Source: SIG603 sp964369225 (GTDB lineage Bacteria > Bacillota > Clostridia > Oscillospirales > Acutalibacteraceae). From it: a stretch of DNA of 12,832 nt. Made by a program: the position numbers and the translations under genes. The notes beneath the pieces were generated by a model that saw only the letters and a program-made list of their open reading frames with translations, was not told the DNA's origin and did not search any database. Where the stretch lies: positions 1-12,832 of the forward strand of contig CAYJER010000058.1 of the NCBI GenBank assembly GCA_964369225.1. Direction: 5' to 3'. Numbering within the stretch: the first letter of the stretch is position 1; every line of letters starts with the position of its first letter. Shown here piece after piece: positions 6,657 to 12,832 of the stretch.

Positions 6657-7223
6657 ATGAATAGAACAATGGATAATAACAAAATAATGAAAATCGTATT
6701 CGTGGGCGTATTTGGAGCATTGGTTTTTGTGTCAAACTATATACAAATTCCAATACCTGTAGCTATAGGAGATGTAACAAGAATACATCTAGGAAACGCT
6801 TTATGTCTTTTATCAGGACTAGTATTAGGCCCAGTAGGTGGCGGATTGGCAGCTGGAATAGGTTCAGGTCTTTTTGACCTATTAAACCCTTTGTATATAA
6901 CTTCAGCGCCTTTCACATTTGCATTTAAATTTTTAATGGCATTTATAGCTGGTATGTTCATGAAAAAATCACAATCTGTAAAGTCTCCAATGGGAATTAT
7001 GGGTTGCATAGTAGGACAATTAACATATATAGCCTTATATCTTGGAAAAACATTTATAGATGGAATATTACAAGGTTCAGCAGCGGAAGCTATGTTCCCA
7101 GTGATACTTACAAAACTTAGTGCATCACTTACAAATGCAGTAATTGCGGTAATAATTGCATCAGTATTGGGAGTGTCAATTCAATTAGGACGAGTAGCCT
7201 CTACACGTAAATCAATGGGATAA
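6657..7223 (+). CDS. ECF transporter S component (vitamin-binding subunit, possibly vitamin B6)
   Basis: Small integral membrane substrate-binding subunit of a group II energy-coupling factor transporter; it would share the EcfA/A'/T module encoded elsewhere. The 188 residues contain about five to six hydrophobic helices, among them VFGALVFVSNYIQIPIP near the N terminus, the glycine-rich loop GNALCLLSGLVLGPVGGGLAA (46-66), FKFLMAFIAGMFM, a segment around GCIVGQLTYIALYLG, and a C-terminal helix of AVIAVIIASVLG type. The family is identified from this general pattern; the ligand is not readable from sequence. The divergent MocR regulator suggests a PLP-related ligand (a PdxU-like role), with hydroxymethylpyrimidine or another vitamin as alternatives. 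The start at 6657 has a good AAAGGA site. It is transcribed alone and ends at a strong terminator. Confidence 0.85.
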   Translation: MNRTMDNNKIMKIVFVGVFGALVFVSNYIQIPIPVAIGDVTRIHLGNALCLLSGLVLGPVGGGLAAGIGSGLFDLLNPLYITSAPFTFAFKFLMAFIAGMFMKKSQSVKSPMGIMGCIVGQLTYIALYLGKTFIDGILQGSAAEAMFPVILTKLSASLTNAVIAVIIASVLGVSIQLGRVASTRKSMG

Positions 7224-7237
7224 CGCCTACAATTAAT

Positions 7238-7270
7238 AAAAACTGTCACCTTTACGATGACAGTTTTTTT
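7238..7270 (+). terminator. Bidirectional rho-independent terminator
   Basis: AAAAACTGTCA (7238-7248), a nine-base loop, then TGACAG followed by seven T. It lies 14 bases after the ECF gene stop. On the minus strand it reads as a stem followed by five T, and the A/T edge overlaps the stop codon of the DUF1349 gene, so one hairpin serves both convergent genes. Confidence 0.85.
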
Positions 7271-7880
7271 ATGAATTTATATCTGGTTGTTGTCCGTCAT
7301 GGAGTTTCCATTTGCATTCAGTCATTAAAAAATCAGTAAACACAGCCTTGAACGATGATTGTTCAGGGCTACAGGCGTATACACCAAAACTTATTGTGTC
7401 GTCAGTATTAAACATATGACAAATTCTTATATGCTCATAATTTTCTCCATCATAAGAAGTTTCAACACAAAAATCATTTTCACGACGGCTTAACCTAAAC
7501 CATATTGTCTTAATTGTGGCAGAAACTTTTGTAGTAGACCAATCTGAATAACCGTTATTTGTAACTACAGCACCTAAGAAAGCGGTTTTCTCATCGCCAT
7601 ATTCAATAGACGCCTTAATCCAGTTTTCGCTATTTAAATATAGGCTAATTCCAGCTTGATCAAAATTATGCTTGCTATCAAAATCTACTTTAACTGAAAA
7701 GGAAAATTCTTTTTCAGCTGTATCCATTTGCAGAACTGGCGCATTATCATTTCTGAATTTATAATATGTTCGTTGCCACAGGTCGGTGTTAGCCTCGGTT
7801 ACAATCTCAATTTTTTCATCTGTAATTAAAAAATTATTAGGTTTGTTAGTCCATTTTAATTTTGATATATCAAATTTCAT
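7269..7880 (-). CDS. DUF1349 family protein (concanavalin-like beta sandwich)
   Basis: 203-residue soluble protein without signal peptide or membrane segment. The C-terminal pattern SYDGENYEHIRICHMF followed by SFGVYACSPEQSSFKAVFTDF is typical of DUF1349, whose members adopt a concanavalin A-like lectin/glucanase fold. The N-terminal WTNKPNNFLITDEKIEIVTEANTDLWQRTYY also fits. No biochemical function is established for bacterial members; a carbohydrate-binding role is inference from the fold. The start at 7880 has AAGGAG five bases upstream. It is probably a single-gene unit, separated from DUF3048 by a repeat cluster. Confidence 0.88.
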   Translation of the reverse strand: MKFDISKLKWTNKPNNFLITDEKIEIVTEANTDLWQRTYYKFRNDNAPVLQMDTAEKEFSFSVKVDFDSKHNFDQAGISLYLNSENWIKASIEYGDEKTAFLGAVVTNNGYSDWSTTKVSATIKTIWFRLSRRENDFCVETSYDGENYEHIRICHMFNTDDTISFGVYACSPEQSSFKAVFTDFLMTECKWKLHDGQQPDINS

Positions 7881-7925
7881 AAATGCTCCTTAGGTTTTGT
7901 ATGTATAAAAATAAATTTATAAAAT

Positions 7926-7963
7926 ATTGTAGGGGAGGGTCTCCATGCAGACGTGTTGATTAG
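7926..7963 (+). repeat. Partial GTAGGGGAGGGTCT repeat (copy of 4916-4952)
   Basis: ATTGTAGGGGAGGGTCT, then GCAGACGTGTTGATTAG, matching 4916-4952 except around the short central part (CCAT against GAGT). It lies in the presumed promoter region of the DUF1349 gene, just over 40 bases upstream of the start codon. Confidence 0.7.
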
Positions 7964-7986
7964 GAATTTTTTGGGTTAATATTTTC

Positions 7987-8115
7987 CGTTAAAACGCACA
8001 AATTAAAGTAGGGGACGGGTTTTCCGTCCCGAAAAAACTAGCTGTTTTAGCTAAGTACCCACGGGACGGAAAACCCGTCCCCTACACGATTAAAATATAA
8101 AGTTTTAATTGACAC
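7987..8115. repeat. Dispersed repeat with long inverted-repeat core (copy 2)
   Basis: Second copy of the 251-378 repeat. Here the 24-base arms (8008-8031 and 8062-8085) pair perfectly. The flanks agree outside the hairpin as well, so the copied unit is about 128 bases and not just the hairpin. After the common TTGACAC the two copies part: copy 1 enters the repeat at 385, copy 2 enters a half repeat (8113-8129). Together with 7926-7963 these elements fill the 260-base gap between DUF1349 and DUF3048. Confidence 0.88.
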
Positions 8116-8129
8116 AGGTCGCCCCTACA
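8113..8129 (-). repeat. Half copy of the GGGCGACC-type repeat
   Basis: CACAGGTCGCCCCTACA is the inverse of the head half of the 3173-3201 repeat, lacking one G and the far arm. It lies 12 bases beyond the DUF3048 stop codon. Confidence 0.6.
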
Positions 8130-8141
8130 TGAAAAACAAAA

Positions 8142-9266
8142 TTAACTATTAAAGTCTGGTGAGCCAACACCTATATAAGTTTTTCCTGTATTTATAAAAA
8201 GCTCTTCGCCGTCTAGGCTATAAAGAGTTATCTCGGAAGTCTCATAAGGTTTTGACCATGTAATCTCTTGGATTGTTCCTTTAGATATGTAGTAACCTGG
8301 TTTATTTTCTCCCATAACATTTATCTGTTTAATTCCGCTAGTGCCGTCAGGCATTAAAGAAACCGCAGTTTCAAGTAAAATAACATTTTCAAAAGCTAAT
8401 TGCTCTCCTGTAACTCCGTCTACATGAGGAGAACCGTTATGCTCTTTTAAATAAGTTTCGCTTTTTGTGTCATAAGTAAAATCGCTGAAGTATGCTCCGT
8501 AATGAAATTGAAAGTCTGTTAAGGCTTCACCGTCTGCCTTTGTTGACTCCTCATTAAAATTAAAGAAAGGATCAGATTTATCCTCTGAAATTTCAATTCT
8601 GTAATTATTATTTTCTACATATGTAGGAAATTCTTCACCATAAAAAACAGAACTGTGTTCATATGCATAACCAGAATTAAGCCTGTCTTGATCTCTTCCG
8701 AAAAGATAAGATGGCGCATACATTGCATCAATATTATCAATTCCTAAACTATCAATTACAGGTGTGGCATGGCTTTTGTTCTCACCCCAGTGAGTGTAAA
8801 CGGCATCAAAGCCTACAGCAATTTGTGGGAAATAATATCTTGCACTTCTAATTGAGCATACAGATGGAATATCTGTATAGTCACCATACATAGCCATAAG
8901 TCTTGTCATGTCGCCCTCTACAGGAATTTCAAATATTATATCTGCTTCACTTATTCCGTATTGAGGAAGGTTATCCGTGGAGTTATTAACCATTAATGCA
9001 ATAGGACGTGCGCCTATGGCTTCTTCTGTTAAATCTCGCTCACCTGTTAAAAGGTTAGTTAGCTCCTCTGGGATTTCTGGTTCTGGGGTAGGCGCTTGGG
9101 TAGGTGTCGGTGTCGGTGTAGCCGTAGGACTAGCAGTAGGGATAGGTGTAGCAGTTGGTGCTACAGAGCTTTCAGGTGTAGAAGATGTTGGTTCTTCAGG
9201 TGCAGAACAAGCCATAAGTGACATCGCTATAACTGTAGCACTTAAAAACGCAGTGATTTTTTTCAT
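8142..9266 (-). CDS. DUF3048 family lipoprotein (YerB-like)
   Basis: Predicted lipoprotein anchored to the outer face of the membrane. It has a hydrophobic signal sequence and lipobox LMAC with lipidated C20, then a Thr/Pro-rich linker with TPTPTP repeats (about 25-66), then the DUF3048 domain (about 85-215, with RPIALMVNNSTDNLPQYG, ADIIFEIPVEGDMTRLMAMY and SIRSARYYF) and the C-terminal DUF3048 part (about 245-370, with NGSPHVDGVTGEQLAFENVI). The 374 residues are usual for the family. The biochemical function is unknown; Bacillus YerB is the namesake. The start at 9266 has AAAGGAAG eight bases upstream. It has its own promoter and is not part of the ABC operon, although it is on the same strand. 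Confidence 0.92.
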   Translation of the reverse strand: MKKITAFLSATVIAMSLMACSAPEEPTSSTPESSVAPTATPIPTASPTATPTPTPTQAPTPEPEIPEELTNLLTGERDLTEEAIGARPIALMVNNSTDNLPQYGISEADIIFEIPVEGDMTRLMAMYGDYTDIPSVCSIRSARYYFPQIAVGFDAVYTHWGENKSHATPVIDSLGIDNIDAMYAPSYLFGRDQDRLNSGYAYEHSSVFYGEEFPTYVENNNYRIEISEDKSDPFFNFNEESTKADGEALTDFQFHYGAYFSDFTYDTKSETYLKEHNGSPHVDGVTGEQLAFENVILLETAVSLMPDGTSGIKQINVMGENKPGYYISKGTIQEITWSKPYETSEITLYSLDGEELFINTGKTYIGVGSPDFNS

Positions 9267-9322
9267 TGGTTAGACTTCCTTTCAGTCAAATATAACTCCT
9301 AAAGTAAACTATTGTTTAGTCA

Positions 9323-9351
9323 ATTATACAATTGTTTTAAAAGAAAATCAA
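9323..9351 (-). promoter_or_regulatory. Sigma-A promoter for the DUF3048 gene
   Basis: On the minus strand, TTGATT (9346-9351) and TATAAT (9323-9328) are separated by 17 bases. The predicted start of transcription lies roughly 50 bases before the start codon. It has the same -35, spacer and -10 as the MocR gene promoter. Confidence 0.7.
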
Positions 9352-9376
9352 GTAAAATATTTCATGCAATTTTTGG

Positions 9377-10321
9377 TTAAAATAGATGACAAGCCACCAT
9401 ATGATTTTCATTAAGCTTATTTAAACTAGGTTTTTCCTCTTTGCAGATATCCATGCAGTCACTGCATCTTGTGCTAAATGGGCAACCTTTTGGAACATCT
9501 AAAGGGCTTGGAACTTCACCCTCTAAGGTTTTTATCTCTTTGGTAAAATCCATTGAGGCACTAAAAATTGATGAAATTAGCAGTTTTGAATAAGGGTGAC
9601 TGACTGTTTCATTAATTTTATCACTTGGAATAATCTCTACAATAGTACCTAAATACATAATCATCATTTTATGCGAGATCGAAGAAACAAGGGCAATGTC
9701 ATGACAAACAAATATTATAGATAGATTTCGTTTAGTCTGAATTTCTGCTAACAGTTTCATTATGCTGTCTTGAATAGAAACATCAAGTGCAGATGTAGCT
9801 TCATCACATACTAAAACATCTGGCTCAATAGACAAGGCTCTAGCTACTCCTAGCCTTTGTCTTTGTCCTCCGCTCATCTCGTGGCAATATCTGCTTGCAA
9901 ACTCTTTTGGAAGATGTACAAGCTCTAAAAGTTCTAACACTTTTTCTTCAAGCTCTTTTTTGCTTAGCTTATAAAAATTTTTTAAAGGCTCTGATATAAC
10001 TTCATTAACTTTCATTTTGGGTGAAAATGCGGTTGATGGATCTTGAAAAACCATTTGAACATGTTTACGGCTATTTCTAAGGCTTTTACCTTTTTGGGTA
10101 GTTACATCTTCACCGTTTAAAAAAAGTCTTCCACTAGTGGGAGCTTCTAGCCTTGCAAGCATCTTTAAAAGAGTGCTTTTTCCGCAACCACTTTCGCCAA
10201 CAACACCGATTGTCTCACCTTGCTTTATAGAAAAATCTATATTTACGCATGCCTTAAGTTCTTTGTCTCCTACCATATAATGTTTAGATAAATTTTTACC
10301 CTCTAATATATAATCAGACAT
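9377..10321 (-). CDS. Peptide-type ABC transporter ATPase, DppF/OppF-like
   Basis: Nucleotide-binding subunit of a family-5 (peptide/nickel) ABC importer, at the cytoplasmic face of the membrane. Among the 314 residues, Walker A GESGCGKST is at 42-50, the Q-loop Q93, the signature MSGGQ at 149-153, Walker B VLVCDE at 169-174, SALD at 177-180 and the switch histidine H207. A C-terminal oligo_HPY-type domain carries CPFSTRC and further cysteines (C280, C286, C289, C293, C311), the pattern that in related proteins can hold an iron-sulphur cluster. The start at 10321 overlaps the end of the preceding ATPase gene by eight bases and has AAAGGAG six bases upstream. It is the last gene of the operon. 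Confidence 0.93.
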   Translation of the reverse strand: MSDYILEGKNLSKHYMVGDKELKACVNIDFSIKQGETIGVVGESGCGKSTLLKMLARLEAPTSGRLFLNGEDVTTQKGKSLRNSRKHVQMVFQDPSTAFSPKMKVNEVISEPLKNFYKLSKKELEEKVLELLELVHLPKEFASRYCHEMSGGQRQRLGVARALSIEPDVLVCDEATSALDVSIQDSIMKLLAEIQTKRNLSIIFVCHDIALVSSISHKMMIMYLGTIVEIIPSDKINETVSHPYSKLLISSIFSASMDFTKEIKTLEGEVPSPLDVPKGCPFSTRCSDCMDICKEEKPSLNKLNENHMVACHLF

Positions 10322-11099
10322 ATCGAACTCCTTTCATGTCAGGCACAGCCTTTATAAGTTTTTTTGTGTATTCATGCTGAGGATTATTAATAATATCTTC
10401 TCTTGTGCCAAATTCTACAATCTCGCCGTCTGTCATTACAGCGATTTTATCCGACATATAGCCAGCAAGACCAATATTATGTGTTATAAGTAAGATAGAG
10501 GTGTTGTATTTATTTCTAAGCTCCATCATTTGTCTAACAATTTGCGCTTGAATAGTAACGTCTAGGGCGCTTGTAGGCTCGTCTGCTAAAATAATGTTTG
10601 GTTTAAAAATCATAGCCATAGCAATTCCGACCCTTTGCCTCATTCCGCCCGAAAGATTAGAGGGGATAGCCTTCATAATAGCTTTACCATCATAAAGTCC
10701 CATAAGCTCTAACATTTCAACGGCACGGTCATACGCTTGCTTTTTGCTGATTTTTTCATGAGTTCTAATGTATTCTATAAACTGACTACCAATACTTTTA
10801 ATAGGGTCAAGCATAGAGCCACAATCCTGAAAAATCATGGCTGTGTCATAGCCTCTAATTTTTTGCCATTCTTTTTCGCTTAAATCTTTTATAGATTTAT
10901 TGTTTAAAATAATGTCTCCACTAGAAATATTTCCGCCAACAGGCAAAAGACCTATAGCAGCCCTGATAGCGGTAGTTTTTCCGCTACCGCTTTCACCAAC
11001 TAAAGATATTATCTCGCCTTTGCTAATGCTAAGACTAAAATTTTTAAGTGCAACTGTTCCACTGCTGTATTTAACTGAAACATTCTTAAATTCTAGCAT
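10314..11099 (-). CDS. Peptide/nickel-type ABC transporter ATPase, DppD/NikD-like
   Basis: Partner ATPase of the following DppF-like protein. Counted from the upstream ATG at 11111 (265 residues), Walker A GESGSGKTT is at 39-47, Q95, the signature LSGGM at 153-157, Walker B IILADE at 173-178, SALD at 181-184 and H211. I prefer the in-frame ATG at 11099 (261 residues), because GGAG lies six bases before it and it begins one base after the stop of the upstream gene; ATG 11111 has no comparable site. The protein stops soon after YTKKLIKAVPDMKG and lacks the C-terminal cysteine domain usual in DppD (about 320-330 residues), so its size is more like NikD. Both ATPases have complete motifs. Confidence 0.92.
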   Translation of the reverse strand: MLEFKNVSVKYSSGTVALKNFSLSISKGEIISLVGESGSGKTTAIRAAIGLLPVGGNISSGDIILNNKSIKDLSEKEWQKIRGYDTAMIFQDCGSMLDPIKSIGSQFIEYIRTHEKISKKQAYDRAVEMLELMGLYDGKAIMKAIPSNLSGGMRQRVGIAMAMIFKPNIILADEPTSALDVTIQAQIVRQMMELRNKYNTSILLITHNIGLAGYMSDKIAVMTDGEIVEFGTREDIINNPQHEYTKKLIKAVPDMKGVRYV

Positions 11100-11109
11100 T
11101 TTATTCTCC
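11100..11109 (-). promoter_or_regulatory. Ribosome binding site deciding the DppD-like start
   Basis: GGAG (plus-strand CTCC at 11106-11109) lies inside the last codons of the solute-binding protein gene, six bases before ATG 11099. It favours this start over ATG 11111 and implies translational coupling across the TAA at 11101-11103. Confidence 0.6.
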
Positions 11110-12654
11110 ATCTACTACAGGCAGAATATCAGTTGTTAGCCAATAATAATCGATACTTCCAATTTCTGCTTGAGAAATTGCATCAGTCCTGCTAAACATA
11201 CGGCTGTTATAATAGCCGTGAACAATAACCGCTGAATCGTCAATAAGTATTTGTTGTAGCTGTGTAATAATATCTACTCTTTTGTCTGTGTCTAATTCTA
11301 CCATTAAATCTTCAAAAAGTTTGTCGTATTCAGAGTTAGAGTAATAACCATAGTTTACAGCGTTAGGAGTATACCAGTTTCCTAAGAAGTCTTGTGGATC
11401 ACCTATTCCAACTGTCATTGTGTTTGCTGCAATAAGGTCGAACTCGCCAGCATTTTTTAAGGCAGTGGCTGTGTCATAGTCTCTGATATTTACTGTAGTT
11501 TTAATTCCTATTTCTGATAATTGCAGTGATATAGCCTGTGCAAAGTCATTTAGGTTACGGCTTGTGTATGCAATATAATTAAGGTCTATATTTTCTCCAT
11601 TAAGTTCTCGGTAGCCATCGCCGTCAGTATCTACAATGCCAGCATCATCAAGAATTTTAATGGCTTCATCTTTGTTGTACTCAAATGGATTTGTGAGTTC
11701 ATCATAATTATATGCTAATGATGATGGAAGTACAGAAAAACCTTCTGTATACATTCCGCCTACAGTGATTTCACACATTGTCTTATCATCAAGTGCCATC
11801 ATTACAGCCTGTCTTAGGCTTTCGTTACCAAGCTCATTATTGTAGTTAATATAAGAAGTACCTGTTCTAACGCCTGCCGCTGTCGAGATATAGTAATCAT
11901 CTGGCAATGCTGAAAGTTGGTCTAAGGCATCTGCCGATGTGATATTTTCTACAAGGTCTATGTCTCCGCTTTGTAGTGCCATTGATTTCGTAGAGTTATC
12001 ATCAATATAAAGAATGTTTACTGTGTCGTAAGGGACTTCTGTTCTATAGTATTCATTTTTAGATAATTCCATATTAATTCCAACATTGTCCTCATCTACT
12101 TTATAAGGACCTGTGCCAACTATTTGAGTGTCTGCAACAGTAGTATCGACTATGGCAAAATAAGGGTAAGAAAGCACTCCTGCTAAGTTTGCAGTTGGAG
12201 TCTTGCAAACTATGGTGACTGTTCCGTCTTCATCGTTTGCAGTGATACTCTCATATTCTAAGTAAGCTTCTGGGTTTGAGTTGCCCTCACTGTTATAAAG
12301 TCTTTCGATTGAAGAGACTACAGCAGAGGCTGTAACATCATTACCGTTAGAGAATTTTAAGTCATCGATTAATTTTAGTGTCCAAGTTTTATAGTCATCT
12401 GAATTTGTGACCTCACTTAGCAAATTTGGCTTAGCAACAACATTTTCATCAAACTTAAATAGGCACTCAGTTATGCCGTATCTAACACCACCCCAGCTAG
12501 AGTTTACATTAACAATAGGGTCGATGGAATCTGAATACTTATAGCAACCAAAATCAAGATGTTTACCTTGTTCTGTATCGCTCGCAGTTGAACAAGAAGT
12601 TAGCAATCCTGTTACCAATATAGCGCTTAAGGCTAGTTTTACAAATTTACTCAT
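11101..12654 (-). CDS. Family-5 solute-binding lipoprotein of a peptide/nickel-type ABC importer
   Basis: Extracellular ligand-binding lipoprotein (SBP_bac_5, DppA/OppA/NikA group). The signal peptide ends in lipobox LTSC with lipidated C21. Domain hallmarks are LLSEV and WTLKLIDDLKFSNGNDVTA (about 78-110), GTGPYKV, SMALQSGDIDLV, the YNKDEAIKILDDAGIVDTDGDGYREL segment common in this group, and the FAQAISLQLSEIGIKT stretch. The 517 residues are typical. Peptides, nickel chelates or other small solutes are all possible, and the sequence does not decide. The start at 12654 has AAAGGAG seven bases upstream. It heads an operon with two ATPase genes that overlap or abut. The two permease genes expected for this transporter class are missing from the operon. 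Confidence 0.93.
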   Translation of the reverse strand: MSKFVKLALSAILVTGLLTSCSTASDTEQGKHLDFGCYKYSDSIDPIVNVNSSWGGVRYGITECLFKFDENVVAKPNLLSEVTNSDDYKTWTLKLIDDLKFSNGNDVTASAVVSSIERLYNSEGNSNPEAYLEYESITANDEDGTVTIVCKTPTANLAGVLSYPYFAIVDTTVADTQIVGTGPYKVDEDNVGINMELSKNEYYRTEVPYDTVNILYIDDNSTKSMALQSGDIDLVENITSADALDQLSALPDDYYISTAAGVRTGTSYINYNNELGNESLRQAVMMALDDKTMCEITVGGMYTEGFSVLPSSLAYNYDELTNPFEYNKDEAIKILDDAGIVDTDGDGYRELNGENIDLNYIAYTSRNLNDFAQAISLQLSEIGIKTTVNIRDYDTATALKNAGEFDLIAANTMTVGIGDPQDFLGNWYTPNAVNYGYYSNSEYDKLFEDLMVELDTDKRVDIITQLQQILIDDSAVIVHGYYNSRMFSRTDAISQAEIGSIDYYWLTTDILPVVDGE

Positions 12655-12693
12655 TTTATTGCTCCTTTAATTTTTTGTTTGGATTTTAACTTA

Positions 12694-12699
12694 ATTATA
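12694..12699 (-). promoter_or_regulatory. Possible -10 element for the ABC operon
   Basis: TATAAT on the minus strand, 40 bases before the solute-binding protein start. The -35 position falls in a diverged repeat (GTGCCC) and does not resemble the consensus, so the promoter is only half supported. Confidence 0.4.
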
Positions 12700-12704
12700 T
12701 AAAA

Positions 12705-12747
12705 CATTGTAGGTGAGGGCACTCAGACCAGACATGCATCTTAGGCA
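12705..12747 (+). repeat. Diverged copy of the GTAGGGGAGGGTCT repeat
   Basis: CATTGTAGGTGAGGGCACTC, then ATGCATCTTAGGCAAA, recognisably parallel to 4916-4952 and its flank but with many substitutions. It overlaps the region where the ABC operon promoter should have its -35 box. Confidence 0.45.
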
Positions 12748-12756
12748 AAAAACTGA

Positions 12757-12785
12757 TTGTAGGGGCGACCCTGTGTGGTCGCCCG
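12757..12785 (+). repeat. GTAGGGG repeat identical to those in the RAYT gene
   Basis: All 29 bases equal 3173-3201, about 9.6 kb away. It is the last recognisable sequence before the G/C-rich window end. Confidence 0.9.
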
Positions 12786-12807
12786 TAAATAAACACGGTT
12801 TAAAAAA

Positions 12808-12832
12808 CCCCCCCGGGCCCCCCCCCCGGGGG
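12808..12832. other. G/C homopolymer end, probable assembly artefact
   Basis: C and G runs only, mirroring the left end of the window and starting about 20 bases after a dispersed repeat. Best explained as a contig break inside or beside a repeat. Confidence 0.7.

Noticed and set aside
8977..9273. Open frame on the plus strand with a Gly/Val repeat
   Set aside because: It is the antisense of the Thr/Pro-rich linker and signal peptide of the DUF3048 lipoprotein. The repeat is a mirror of TPTPTP codons, and it has no family resemblance of its own.

Overview
The window looks like a nearly complete contig from an AT-rich, low-GC Gram-positive bacterium, most likely one of the Clostridia. The signs are AGA/ATA-rich codon use, strong AAGGAG-type ribosome binding sites, LTSC/LMAC lipoboxes, an ECF-type vitamin transporter subunit, a YerB-like DUF3048 lipoprotein and a DUF1349 protein. 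I cannot fix the genus. Both termini are implausible G/C homopolymer runs, and each lies beside a dispersed repeat, so they look like assembly breaks.

Layout: 1-573 is non-coding and repeat-rich. RNase R (rnr, 574-2760, +) is followed by two tandem hairpin doublets (2751-2985) and by a REP-associated tyrosine transposase (RAYT, 3061-3567, +). tsaD (3741-4760, +), the tRNA t6A modification enzyme, comes next. A 400-base repeat patch (4773-5163) separates tsaD from a convergent MocR/GntR regulator (5177-6544, -). The regulator is divergent from an ECF transporter S component (6657-7223, +). A bidirectional terminator then separates the ECF gene from a DUF1349 gene (7269-7880, -). After another repeat cluster come a DUF3048 lipoprotein (8142-9266, -) and a minus-strand operon transcribed from 12654 to 9377: a family-5 solute-binding lipoprotein, a DppD/NikD-type ATPase and a DppF-type ATPase, with no permease genes.

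The most unusual content is the repeats. A family of hairpins with a constant GTAGGGG head and changing stem sequences occurs in nearly every long intergenic gap. Two perfect copies lie in opposite orientation inside the reading frame of the RAYT gene, on either side of its HIH motif. GTAG followed by a hairpin is the known substrate form for RAYT enzymes, so this transposase is the obvious candidate for having spread the family. A second hairpin family (GTCGGG/CCCGAC and GTCGAG/CTCGAC) forms two doublets with identical 60-base flanks but different, internally compensated stems. The first unit supplies the stop codon of rnr.

The housekeeping genes (rnr, tsaD) are unrelated to one another. The MocR/ECF pair is probably a self-contained vitamin uptake and control unit (vitamin B6 is the best guess). 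The ABC operon takes up peptides or a related solute and must borrow its membrane subunits from elsewhere.
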